The translations under genes and the position numbers were made by a program. From the NCBI GenBank assembly GCA_023700845.1, contig JAMPYD010000168.1, positions 1 through 5,406 on the forward strand: a stretch of 5,406 nucleotides of DNA, read 5' to 3'. The DNA is from Elusimicrobiota bacterium. GTDB taxonomy: Bacteria > Elusimicrobiota > Elusimicrobia > UBA1565 > UBA9628. Shown here one piece after another: positions 1 to 5,406 of the stretch; position 1 is the stretch's first letter; each line of letters starts with the position of its first letter. The notes beneath the pieces are model-generated. The model did not search any database and was not told the DNA's origin. It worked only from the letters and a program-made list of their open reading frames with translations.

Positions 1-301
1 CCGCGTCCCGGAACAGTTCCTGGGCGAACGAATCGGAGAAATCGTCGTCGCCGACGAGGCCGGCGGAGTCGATCTGAAGCTGGTCGAGAAGGCCGGAGCT
101 GGAAGGAAAATCGTCGAGAGGAACGACGCCGCCGTCGGGCACGCCCGCGAGCTCGGCGAGCTCCCCCGCCGGGGTCCACGAGCCGCCCGCGGGATCGCCC
201 GCGCAGACGAGCGTCCCCGCGTCGAGGCCGGGAAGGCCCGACACGGCCTCCTTGTCGAAGGGGCCGAGGATGCGAGATTCCTTATAAACCCAATACTTCA
301 C
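1..301 (-). CDS. Unrecognised protein with N-terminal GYF_2-like domain (3' end off window)
   Basis: Reading the minus strand from a GTG at 301-299 gives 100 open codons that run off the left edge. The start is KYWVY, followed by a GPF motif at residues 13-15, a GTLVC segment at 29-33 and SWTPAGEL at 41-48. The spacing of Trp4, Gly13-Pro14-Phe15, the LVC strand and Trp42 resembles the bacterial GYF_2 (DUF4339-type) domain, a small presumed protein-interaction module usually found at the N-terminus of longer proteins. After about residue 55 the sequence becomes acidic and Ser/Gly-rich (DDF, GDDDFSD), like a flexible linker. GTG is the only sensible start: an in-frame TAG stop lies three codons upstream (310-308), and the domain begins immediately. 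No strong Shine-Dalgarno site is visible. It is divergent from the sulfur dioxygenase gene. No signal peptide or membrane segment is seen in this portion. The function of the full protein cannot be told because the C-terminus is missing. The domain call is by eye. Confidence 0.7.
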   Translation of the reverse strand, partial: MKYWVYKESRILGPFDKEAVSGLPGLDAGTLVCAGDPAGGSWTPAGELAELAGVPDGGVVPLDDFPSSSGLLDQLQIDSAGLVGDDDFSDSFAQELFRDA

Positions 302-309
302 TCGATGCT

Positions 310-338
310 AGGGTAGCTTCCCGGTGTTACATTTTCAA
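310..338 (-). promoter_or_regulatory. Candidate sigma70-type promoter for the GYF-domain gene
   Basis: On the minus strand TTGAAA (338-333) matches five of six bases of the -35 consensus. It is followed after exactly 17 bases by TACCCT (315-310), which keeps the three most conserved -10 positions (TA...T). Transcription would start near 303, almost at the GTG, so the mRNA would be leaderless or nearly so. That fits the lack of a clear ribosome binding site but also weakens the call. This is a consensus match only. Confidence 0.3.
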
Positions 339-370
339 GGCGGCCGCGCCGTCTCGTTCCGCCCCCCTCA

Positions 371-381
371 AAAGGTAAAAT
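371..381 (+). promoter_or_regulatory. Weak RBS (AAAGGT) overlapping a -10-like TAAAAT before the sulfur dioxygenase gene
   Basis: AAAGGT at 371-376 could serve as a weak Shine-Dalgarno site 11 bases before the ATG. The overlapping TAAAAT at 376-381 matches the -10 consensus at five of six positions and lies six bases before the ATG, so it would yield a leaderless transcript. No convincing -35 element is found at 16-18 bases upstream (the region near 353-358 is TCTCGTT-like). The two readings are alternatives and the sequence does not decide between them. Confidence 0.3.
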
Positions 382-387
382 AGGCCC

Positions 388-1782
388 ATGATCATCCGAC
401 CCTTCTACCTGGCCTGCCTGGCCCATGGCTCCTATCTGCTCGGGGACGAGAAAACCGGCGTCGCGGTGATCGTGGACCCCCAGCGCGACGTGGACGCCTA
501 CGTCGAGGAGGCCGCGCGCCTGGGACTGTCCATCAAGCACGTGATGCTCACCCATTTCCACGCGGACTTCGTGGCCGGGCACCTGGAGCTGCGCGACCGC
601 TGCGGCGCGACGATCCATCTCGGCGCTCGCGCCAAGGCGGATTACCCGTTCTCCCCGCTCGCCGACGGCTCGCGGCTGGAATTCGGCTCCCTCGGCATCG
701 GCGTCCTGGAGACGCCGGGACACACGCCCGAGGGCGTCTGCCTGACCGTCTTCGATCTCGACGCCGACCGTGTCAGGCCCAAGGCCGTGCTCACCGGCGA
801 CACCTTGTTCATCGGCGACGTCGGGCGGCCGGACCTGATGGCCTCGGTCGGATGGAAAGCCGAGGACCTCGCGGGGATGCTCCACGACTCCCTGCGCACC
901 AAGCTGATGACCCTTCCGGACGAGACCCTCGTCTATCCGGCGCACGGGGCCGGCTCCGCGTGCGGCAAGAACATGTCGGACGAGCGCGTCTCGACGATCG
1001 GCGAGCAGAAGCTCTACAACTACGCCCTCAAGGCCCGCTCGCGGGAGGAATTCATCCGCCTCGTGACCGAAGGCCAGATCGAGGCCCCCTCCTACTTCGC
1101 GCACGACGCGGACATGAACCGCCGCGAGCGCGGCACGCTCGACAAGGCCCTCGCGGCCCTTCCCGAGCTGTCGCCCGAGGAGGCGGAGGGGCTCGTCCGC
1201 GGGGGCGCGGTCATGCTCGACACGCGCGATCCCGCGGATTTCGCGGGCGCGCACTGGCGGGGCGCGGTCAACGTCGGCCTCGACGGCAAGTTCGCCAACT
1301 GGGCGGGCTCGGTGCTCGACGCCGGCAAGCCGCTCGTGGTCGTCGCCGACGAGGGACGTGAGAAGGAGTCGGTCCTGCGCCTGGCGCGCGTGGGCGTGGA
1401 CCGCGTGGCGGGCGTCCTCAAGGGCGGCATGGCCTCCCTGGGCGGCCGCCCGGACCTCGTGGCGCGGACGCCGCGAACGACCGCCAGGGCCTTGGCCGAA
1501 AGCCTCTCCGGGAAGAACGCTCCGTTGGTCGTGGACGTGCGCACCGACGCCGAGCGCGCGGCGGGCTTCGTCGCCGGAAGCCTGCATCTGCCGCTGGCGC
1601 AGTGGCCGCGACGGCTGGCGGAGGTCCCCAAGGGGCGGCCGGTCGCCGTCTACTGCGCGGGCGGCTACCGCTCCTCGATCGCCGCGAGCCTGCTGCGCGC
1701 CGCGGGGCACAAGGACGTCACGGATCTCGTCGGCGGCTTCGGCGCCTGGCGCGAGGAGTCGCTGCCGACGGCCGTCCGCTGA
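388..1782 (+). CDS. MBL-fold persulfide dioxygenase fused to two rhodanese domains (CstB-like)
   Basis: A 464-residue predicted cytoplasmic enzyme of sulfide/persulfide detoxification. In this family the N-terminal non-haem iron domain oxidises a low-molecular-weight persulfide with O2, and the rhodanese part handles sulfane sulfur, giving sulfite or thiosulfate. Residues 1 to about 250 are the metallo-beta-lactamase fold: THFHADF with His56, His58 and Asp60, GHTPEG with His112, TGDTLFIGDVGRPDL with Asp138, and PAHGAGSACGKNMS with His186 and Cys192. Residues about 265-355 are a first rhodanese domain with Ala320 or Asp321 where the catalytic Cys should be, so it is presumably inactive. Residues about 365-460 are a second rhodanese with the active loop YCAGGYRSS (Cys423). 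This order, MBL then dead rhodanese then active rhodanese, and the length match staphylococcal CstB. Cys192 may correspond to the extra active-site cysteine reported there. The ATG is fixed by an in-frame TAA four codons upstream (376-378). No thiol or sulfide-sensing repressor gene is adjacent. The physiological persulfide carrier is unknown. The family assignment is firm; thiosulfate as product is inference. Confidence 0.92.
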   Translation: MIIRPFYLACLAHGSYLLGDEKTGVAVIVDPQRDVDAYVEEAARLGLSIKHVMLTHFHADFVAGHLELRDRCGATIHLGARAKADYPFSPLADGSRLEFGSLGIGVLETPGHTPEGVCLTVFDLDADRVRPKAVLTGDTLFIGDVGRPDLMASVGWKAEDLAGMLHDSLRTKLMTLPDETLVYPAHGAGSACGKNMSDERVSTIGEQKLYNYALKARSREEFIRLVTEGQIEAPSYFAHDADMNRRERGTLDKALAALPELSPEEAEGLVRGGAVMLDTRDPADFAGAHWRGAVNVGLDGKFANWAGSVLDAGKPLVVVADEGREKESVLRLARVGVDRVAGVLKGGMASLGGRPDLVARTPRTTARALAESLSGKNAPLVVDVRTDAERAAGFVAGSLHLPLAQWPRRLAEVPKGRPVAVYCAGGYRSSIAASLLRAAGHKDVTDLVGGFGAWREESLPTAVR

Positions 1783-1789
1783 CCGGCGG

Positions 1790-2275
1790 CTATTCTCCGG
1801 CGCGCTCGGTCTCGCCGATGACGCTGAAGTCGAGGCCGGGCTCGGCCGCTTCGGTCACCTTCTGCTCGATCTGGTTCTGATACGCGATCGAATAGCGCGC
1901 GTAGGGGATCGCCTCGAGGCGCGCGCGGGTGATCGGCTTCTGGGTGGCCTCGCACAGGCCGTAGGTCCCGTTGTCGATCTTGCGGATCGCGGCCTCGACC
2001 ATGTCGAGGGTGGTGCGCTCGTTGTCCGACAGCTCGAACATCAGCTCCTTCTCGATGGACTGGCTCGCCTGGTCGACGGAGTCGCCGTTGTCCACATCGC
2101 CGATGCTCTGCTTGCGCACCGTGCGCAGGATGTCGTCGCGCATCGAGACCAGCTCGGTCCGGATCGACTTGAGCTTAGCCGGCGTCAGCCAGGCCAAATC
2201 CTTGGCGGAACCCCCGGCGGAAGCCTTGGGCTTCGCCGACGAGGTCGCGGGTTTCTTCATGAGTTTTTTCGTCAT
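1790..2275 (-). CDS. TraR/DksA-family RNA polymerase-binding regulator with degenerate zinc finger
   Basis: A 161-residue protein, close to the size of E. coli DksA (151). DksA-type proteins insert a coiled coil into the RNA polymerase secondary channel and, often with ppGpp, adjust rRNA and amino-acid-gene promoters. Residues 1-25 are a Lys/Ala/Ser-rich tail. About 30-100 form two predicted helices of the coiled coil, with the tip motif DSVDQA (Asp65, Asp68, Ala70) matching the functional DxxDxA of DksA. Residues 101-135 are the C-terminal globular zinc-finger region, recognisable from NGTYGLCEAT, ITRARLEAIPYAR and AYQNQIE. On the CX2CX17CX2C spacing, the four ligand positions are Cys108, Thr111, Ser129 and Tyr132, so only one cysteine remains and zinc binding is unlikely. 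The chosen ATG has a GGAGG site four bases upstream. The frame stays open further upstream, but that part is a shadow of gltX. The gene is downstream of gltX and convergent with the dioxygenase gene, seven bases between stops. It could be a primary DksA in this lineage or a zinc-independent paralogue such as Pseudomonas DksA2. Confidence 0.9.
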   Translation of the reverse strand: MTKKLMKKPATSSAKPKASAGGSAKDLAWLTPAKLKSIRTELVSMRDDILRTVRKQSIGDVDNGDSVDQASQSIEKELMFELSDNERTTLDMVEAAIRKIDNGTYGLCEATQKPITRARLEAIPYARYSIAYQNQIEQKVTEAAEPGLDFSVIGETERAGE

Positions 2276-2279
2276 AACG

Positions 2280-2284
2280 CCTCC
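2280..2284 (-). promoter_or_regulatory. Ribosome binding site (GGAGG) of the DksA-like gene
   Basis: GGAGG on the minus strand, four bases before the ATG at 2275. The spacing is short but the match to the anti-Shine-Dalgarno sequence is strong. It decides the start within a frame that is open far upstream. Confidence 0.75.
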
Positions 2285-2302
2285 GGAAAATCGGAAAGGG
2301 AT

Positions 2303-2330
2303 AGTATATGAGAATGCCCGGGCGACGCAA
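2303..2330 (-). promoter_or_regulatory. Probable sigma70-type promoter of the DksA-like gene
   Basis: On the minus strand a TTGCGT (-35, 2330-2325) is followed after 16 bases by TATACT (-10, 2308-2303), a five-of-six match. The A+T-rich patch stands out in an otherwise very GC-rich intergenic region. Transcription would start near 2296 and leave a leader of about 20 bases holding the GGAGG site. This suggests the DksA-like gene can be transcribed independently of recN-gltX. It is a consensus match and has no experimental support. Confidence 0.55.
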
Positions 2331-2339
2331 GACCCAGGC

Positions 2340-2359
2340 CCGGCGGACGTCGCCGCCGG
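2340..2359. repeat. Perfect 7-bp inverted repeat in the gltX to DksA-like spacer
   Basis: CCGGCGG (2340-2346) and CCGCCGG (2353-2359) are perfect reverse complements separated by six bases, so RNA from either strand could form a GC-only hairpin. It lies 47 bases after the gltX stop and just upstream of the candidate -35 box. Neither strand has a run of T after the stem, so it is not a canonical intrinsic terminator. It could slow or end gltX transcription, bind a regulator at the DksA-like promoter, or be chance in GC-rich DNA. Confidence 0.35.
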
Positions 2360-2406
2360 AGTCCCCGCCCTGCCTGCAACACAACGGCTAGGCCCGCGGG
2401 AGGGGT

Positions 2407-3867
2407 CTAGGCGAGGCGCGAGGCGGCGTCCCTGAGGCGGGACACGACCATGTCCTTGCCCATGATCTCGAGCATCAGGAACAGGGTCGGCCCCTCGGTG
2501 CGGCCGCTGACGGCCACCCGGATCGGGTGGAAGACCTGGCCGTTCTTGAGGCCCTTGTCCGCCACGAACTGCCGGATGCGGGCCTCGAGCGCCTTGTCCT
2601 CGAACGGGGCGAACCCGGCGAGGATCTCCGCCATGTCCAGCAGCACCTGCTTGGCGCCGGGGGCCTTGAGGACCTTGTCGAAGGCCTTCGGGTCGAAGAC
2701 GACGGGCTTGTAGAAGAACTCGATCAGGCCGGGAATCTCGGAGAGCAGCTTGAACTTCTCGTGCTCGAGCGCGACGACCTTCTCCAGCGCCGGTCCGGGC
2801 AGGCCGACGAGGCCGGCCTTCTCGAGAAACGGCATCGCCAGCTTCACCAGCTCGGGCACCGGGGTCTGGCGAATATACTCGCCGTTCATCCAGTTCAGCT
2901 TGACCGTGTCGAACGTCGCCGGGCTCTTCTGACACCCGGCGAGGTCGAACTTGGAGATCAGATCCTCGTCGGTGAACAGCTGCTGGGACTCGGAGGTGGA
3001 CCAGCCGAGAAGCGCGAGGTAGTTGCGCATCGTGTGCGGCAGGTAGCCCTGGTCGCGGTACTCGAGCACCGAGGTCGCGCCGTGGCGCTTGGACAGCTTG
3101 GAGCCGTCGGGGCCGAGGATCATCGACAGGTGCGCGAACAGCGGCGGCGTCCAGCCCAGCGCGTAGTAGATCTGGATCTGCGAGGGCGTGTTCGACAGGT
3201 GCTCGTCGCCGCGCACCACGTGGGTCATCTCCATCAGGTGGTCGTCGATGACGCAGCAGAAGTTGTAGGTCGGACCGTCGGTCGTCTTCCAGATGACGAG
3301 ATCCTGCTGCAGGTTGTTCTCGAAGGAGACCTTGCCGCGGATCTGGTCGTCGACGATGGTCGCCCCGTCGGACGGCATCTTGAAGCGGATGGAGAACTTC
3401 TTGCCGGCGGCCTCGCGTTCCTTGCGCTGCGCGTCGCTGAGCGCGCGGCATACCCCGGGATAGCGCGGCGGGCGCTTCTCGAGCTGGGCCACCCGGCGGT
3501 ACTCGTCGAGCTCCTCCTTCGTGCAGTAGCAGCGGTAGGCCTTGCCCTCGGCGACGAGCTGGTCGAGGTACTTGCGGTAGATGTGGACGCGCTGCATCTG
3601 GAAGTAGGGCGAGTACGGACCCTTGTCGGTCTTGCCGTCGAGAGGCCCCTCGTCCCAGTCGAGGCCGAGCCACTTCACCGAGTCCAGGATCGCCGTCACC
3701 GAGTCGTCGGTCGAGCGGACCTCGTCCGTGTCTTCGATGCGCAGGATGAAATCGCCCTTGTGGCGGCGCGCGAACAGCCAGTTGTACAGGGTCGTGCGGG
3801 CGCCGCCGATGTGCAGGAAGCCGGTCGGGGACGGGGCGAAGCGGGTGCGGACCTTGGGGGTCGTCAT
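2407..3867 (-). CDS. gltX: Glutamyl-tRNA synthetase
   Basis: A 486-residue class I aminoacyl-tRNA synthetase that charges tRNA-Glu with glutamate in the cytoplasm; the length is typical of bacterial GluRS. The Rossmann fold starts at once with FAPSPTGFLHIGGART (HIGH-type motif HIGG at residues 19-22). The connecting domain has CYC at 113-115 and Cys140. GDEHLSNTP lies at 220-228 and the KMSKS-type loop KLSKR at 257-261. From about residue 330 to the end is the helical anticodon-binding domain, ending with the usual HPIRVAVSGRTEGP segment (447-460). In the E. coli zinc motif CxCx24CxH the last ligand is His; here the spacing is kept but that position is Ala142, so the site has three of four ligands. 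The ATG overlaps the recN stop as ATGA and has GGAGAG nine bases upstream. Whether it charges only tRNA-Glu or also tRNA-Gln cannot be decided here; no gatCAB or glnS is in the window. The frame is open far upstream within recN, but no fusion is implied. Confidence 0.97.
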   Translation of the reverse strand: MTTPKVRTRFAPSPTGFLHIGGARTTLYNWLFARRHKGDFILRIEDTDEVRSTDDSVTAILDSVKWLGLDWDEGPLDGKTDKGPYSPYFQMQRVHIYRKYLDQLVAEGKAYRCYCTKEELDEYRRVAQLEKRPPRYPGVCRALSDAQRKEREAAGKKFSIRFKMPSDGATIVDDQIRGKVSFENNLQQDLVIWKTTDGPTYNFCCVIDDHLMEMTHVVRGDEHLSNTPSQIQIYYALGWTPPLFAHLSMILGPDGSKLSKRHGATSVLEYRDQGYLPHTMRNYLALLGWSTSESQQLFTDEDLISKFDLAGCQKSPATFDTVKLNWMNGEYIRQTPVPELVKLAMPFLEKAGLVGLPGPALEKVVALEHEKFKLLSEIPGLIEFFYKPVVFDPKAFDKVLKAPGAKQVLLDMAEILAGFAPFEDKALEARIRQFVADKGLKNGQVFHPIRVAVSGRTEGPTLFLMLEIMGKDMVVSRLRDAASRLA

Positions 3868-5406
3868 GTCAGTGAGCTCTCCAGTAATTCTTGGGCGTGC
3901 TTGCGGGAAGCGCCGGTCGGCTTGCCGCCGAGCATCGTCGCGACCGCCTCCAGGCGCCCGTCGCCGTCGAGCCGGTCGACGCGCAGGCGCGTTCGTCCGG
4001 CGGCGACGTCCTTGACGGCGTGAAAGTGATTCTGCGCGAAGCAGGCCACCTGGGGAAGGTGCGTGATGCACAGCACCTGGCGGCCCTTGGCCAGCGCGGA
4101 CAGGCGCTCGCCGACGGCGTGCGCGACCTCGCCGCCGATGCCGGCGTCCACCTCGTCGAAAACCAGGAGGGCGGTGCGGTCGGCCTTCGCGAAGACGGTC
4201 TTGAGCGCCAGCATCACGCGGGAGAGCTCGCCGCCGGAGGCGGCGCTCTTCACGGGGCGGGGCGGCTCTCCCGGGTTCGGCGCGAGCAGGAACTCCACGC
4301 CGTCGGCGCCCGTCCTGGACCAGCTCGCCTCCTCCATCTCGACGGCGCAGGAGAAGCGGGCGTGGGGCAGGCCCAGGACCTTGAGCTCCTTGAGCGCGGC
4401 GGCGTCGAGCTTGCGGGCGGCCTTCACGCGCTTGTCGTGCGCGTCGTCGGCGAGGCGCGCGAGCTCCTTCTCGGCTTTCGCGAGCTCCTTGCGGGTCTTC
4501 TCGAGATGCGCGTCGGCGTTGACGAGGCCGTCGAGCTCCGCGGCCAGGCGCTCGCGCGCGGCGAGCACCTCGGCGAGGGTGACCCCGTGCTTGCGCTTGA
4601 GCCGGGCCAGCGCGTCCTGGCGGGAGAGCAGCGCGTCGAGGGCGGCGGGATCGGCGGAGACCGAGTCCCGGTAATAGCCGAGCTCGCGCGCGACCGAGCC
4701 GGCGGCGGCGTGCGCCCCCTCCAGCTCGGTGTGCAGGCCGCCGGCGGCCGGATCGAGCTTGGCGAGGTCCGAGACCGCCCGGGACGCTTTCAGCAGGCGC
4801 GCGACGGCGGCGTTCTCCTCGGCGTACAGCAGGCCGTAGGCCGTGTCCGCGAGGCCGCGCAGGCGCTCGGCGTTCTTCAGGCGCGGAAGCTTCTCCTCCA
4901 ACTCCTCGTCTTCGCCGCCGCGGATCTTGGCGTCGTCGATCTCCGAAATCTGGAAGCGCAGGAGGTCGGCGCGCCGCTCGCGCTCCGTCTCGGACAGCGA
5001 CGACGCCTCGAGGCGGGCCTTGAGCCCGGACCACAGGGCGTACGCCTCGGACAGCGCCTCGCGCTCGGCGTCGAGGCCGCCGAAGCGGTCGAGCAGCTCG
5101 AGCTGCGAGGAGGCCTGCAGCAAGGTGCGGCTCTCGTGCTGGCCGTGGAAGTCGGCGAAATGGTCGCCGACGCGGGCCAGCGCGGCGACGGGAGCGGGCC
5201 GCCCCGCGATCAGCGCGCGCGTGCGTCCCGTGGCGTCCAGCTCGCGGCGAAGCTCGACGGTCTTGCCCGCGACGCCGAGCTCGCGGCGAAGGTCGGCGGG
5301 GATGTCGGCGGCGTCGACGAGCCCCTCGACCTCCAGGCGCTCGGCGCCCGCGCGCAGCCAGGACGAGGAGCCGCGCGAGCCGAGCAGGAAGCCCAGGGCC
5401 TCGAGG
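3864..5406 (-). CDS. recN: DNA repair protein RecN (5' end off window)
   Basis: An SMC-like ATPase of recombinational double-strand-break repair. The visible 513 residues lack the start and the Walker A motif; translation of the edge begins LEALGFLLGSRGSS, which in RecN directly follows the GxGKS loop and its helix. About 40-45 residues are therefore missing, giving a full length near the usual 550-560. Numbering from the edge: GRTRALIAGRP at 60-70, the RecN-typical FHGQHE at 86-91, long Ala/Glu/Arg/Lys-rich coiled-coil arms over about 110-330 including ARLKRKHG at 267-274, the ABC signature SGGELSR at 390-396, Walker B LLVFDEVDAGIGGE at about 413-426, and the H-loop ITHLPQVA at 447-454. A TTG at 5123 is an internal Leu codon (the HGQHE block lies before it), not the start. 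The gene is first in the visible minus-strand run and overlaps gltX by four bases. No SOS operator can be sought because the promoter is outside. The ATPase motifs look intact. Confidence 0.96.
   Translation of the reverse strand, partial: LEALGFLLGSRGSSSWLRAGAERLEVEGLVDAADIPADLRRELGVAGKTVELRRELDATGRTRALIAGRPAPVAALARVGDHFADFHGQHESRTLLQASSQLELLDRFGGLDAEREALSEAYALWSGLKARLEASSLSETERERRADLLRFQISEIDDAKIRGGEDEELEEKLPRLKNAERLRGLADTAYGLLYAEENAAVARLLKASRAVSDLAKLDPAAGGLHTELEGAHAAAGSVARELGYYRDSVSADPAALDALLSRQDALARLKRKHGVTLAEVLAARERLAAELDGLVNADAHLEKTRKELAKAEKELARLADDAHDKRVKAARKLDAAALKELKVLGLPHARFSCAVEMEEASWSRTGADGVEFLLAPNPGEPPRPVKSAASGGELSRVMLALKTVFAKADRTALLVFDEVDAGIGGEVAHAVGERLSALAKGRQVLCITHLPQVACFAQNHFHAVKDVAAGRTRLRVDRLDGDGRLEAVATMLGGKPTGASRKHAQELLESSLT
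3877..3882 (-). promoter_or_regulatory. Ribosome binding site (GGAGAG) of gltX, inside the recN 3' end
   Basis: GGAGAG on the minus strand, nine bases before the gltX ATG at 3867, within the last codons of recN. With the ATGA stop/start overlap at 3864-3867 it points to translational coupling from recN into gltX, and it fixes the gltX start in a frame open much further upstream. Confidence 0.7.

Noticed and set aside
298..1710. A long open frame (470 codons) antisense to the dioxygenase gene
   Set aside because: It is Arg/Ala/Gly/His-rich with no domain signature and mirrors the third-position GC bias of the real gene on the other strand, where every motif of a known family is present.
1767..1776. 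Ten-base palindrome GACGGCCGTC near the end of the dioxygenase gene
   Set aside because: It lies within coding sequence, is short, and is expected by chance at this GC content.
2340..2359. Intrinsic terminator after gltX
   Set aside because: The 7-bp GC stem is real but has no T-run on either strand, so it is listed only as an inverted repeat.
2276..3673. Upstream extension of the DksA-like frame, which stays open through gltX
   Set aside because: The upstream translation is Arg/Gly/Pro-rich and overlaps gltX out of frame. The ATG at 2275 has a GGAGG site and starts where DksA similarity begins.
2527..4023. A long open frame (498 codons) on the plus strand antisense to gltX and the end of recN
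   Set aside because: It spans two genes with full sets of family motifs on the opposite strand and has low-complexity Leu/Arg/Val/Glu composition. This is a high-GC shadow.
3868..5034. Upstream extension of the gltX frame into recN, suggesting a fused 875-residue protein
   Set aside because: The extension is an out-of-frame reading of recN. GluRS homology starts directly at the ATG at 3867, which has its own ribosome binding site.
3864..5123. TTG at 5123 as the start of recN
   Set aside because: The frame continues to the right edge with clear RecN sequence, including HGQHE and the segment after Walker A, so this is an internal Leu codon.
1..5406. A hidden mobile element, CRISPR array, RNA gene or new defence system
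   Set aside because: Coding is nearly continuous, with conserved housekeeping or metabolic genes. There are no spaced repeats, transposase or integrase signatures, or tRNA-like folds visible by eye.

Overview
This is a GC-rich, densely coded bacterial window (roughly two-thirds G+C by eye). It holds three complete genes and two genes cut by the window edges. The host is not certain. The partial gene at the left edge begins with a tryptophan-containing GYF_2-like domain (starting KYWVY), a kind of N-terminus I associate with high-GC Elusimicrobiota genomes. A member of that phylum, probably a metagenome-derived genome, is my best guess. A Myxococcota or other deltaproteobacterial source cannot be excluded from this sequence alone.

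Layout, left to right. (1) 1-301, minus strand: the N-terminal 100 residues of an unrecognised protein with a GYF-like domain and an acidic tail; its C-terminus is off the window. (2) 302-387: a short divergent intergenic region that must hold the 5' signals of both flanking genes. (3) 388-1782, plus strand: a metallo-beta-lactamase-fold persulfide dioxygenase fused to two rhodanese domains, only the second of which has the active cysteine (CstB-like architecture). (4) 1790-2275, minus strand: a TraR/DksA-family regulator that keeps the coiled-coil-tip acidic motif but has lost three of the four zinc-finger cysteines. (5) 2276-2406: a 131-base spacer with a good Shine-Dalgarno site, a plausible sigma70-type promoter for the DksA-like gene, and a 7-bp perfect inverted repeat. 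(6) 2407-3867, minus strand: glutamyl-tRNA synthetase (gltX). (7) 3864-5406, minus strand: recN, lacking only its N-terminal Walker A region, which lies beyond the right edge. No stretch over 300 bases lacks a gene, and I saw no tRNA, rRNA, CRISPR array, insertion sequence or attachment site.

How the genes fit together. recN and gltX overlap by four bases (ATGA), so they are almost certainly cotranscribed and probably translationally coupled, joining double-strand-break repair to tRNA charging. The DksA-like gene lies downstream on the same strand but appears to have its own promoter. The sulfur-oxidation gene runs convergently into it, with seven bases between the stop codons and no recognisable intrinsic terminator. 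Most content is ordinary housekeeping. The points most worth a second look are the degenerate zinc sites in two neighbouring proteins (three of four ligands changed in the DksA-like protein, one of four in GltX) and the uncharacterised GYF-domain protein. I found no evidence of a new multi-gene system.
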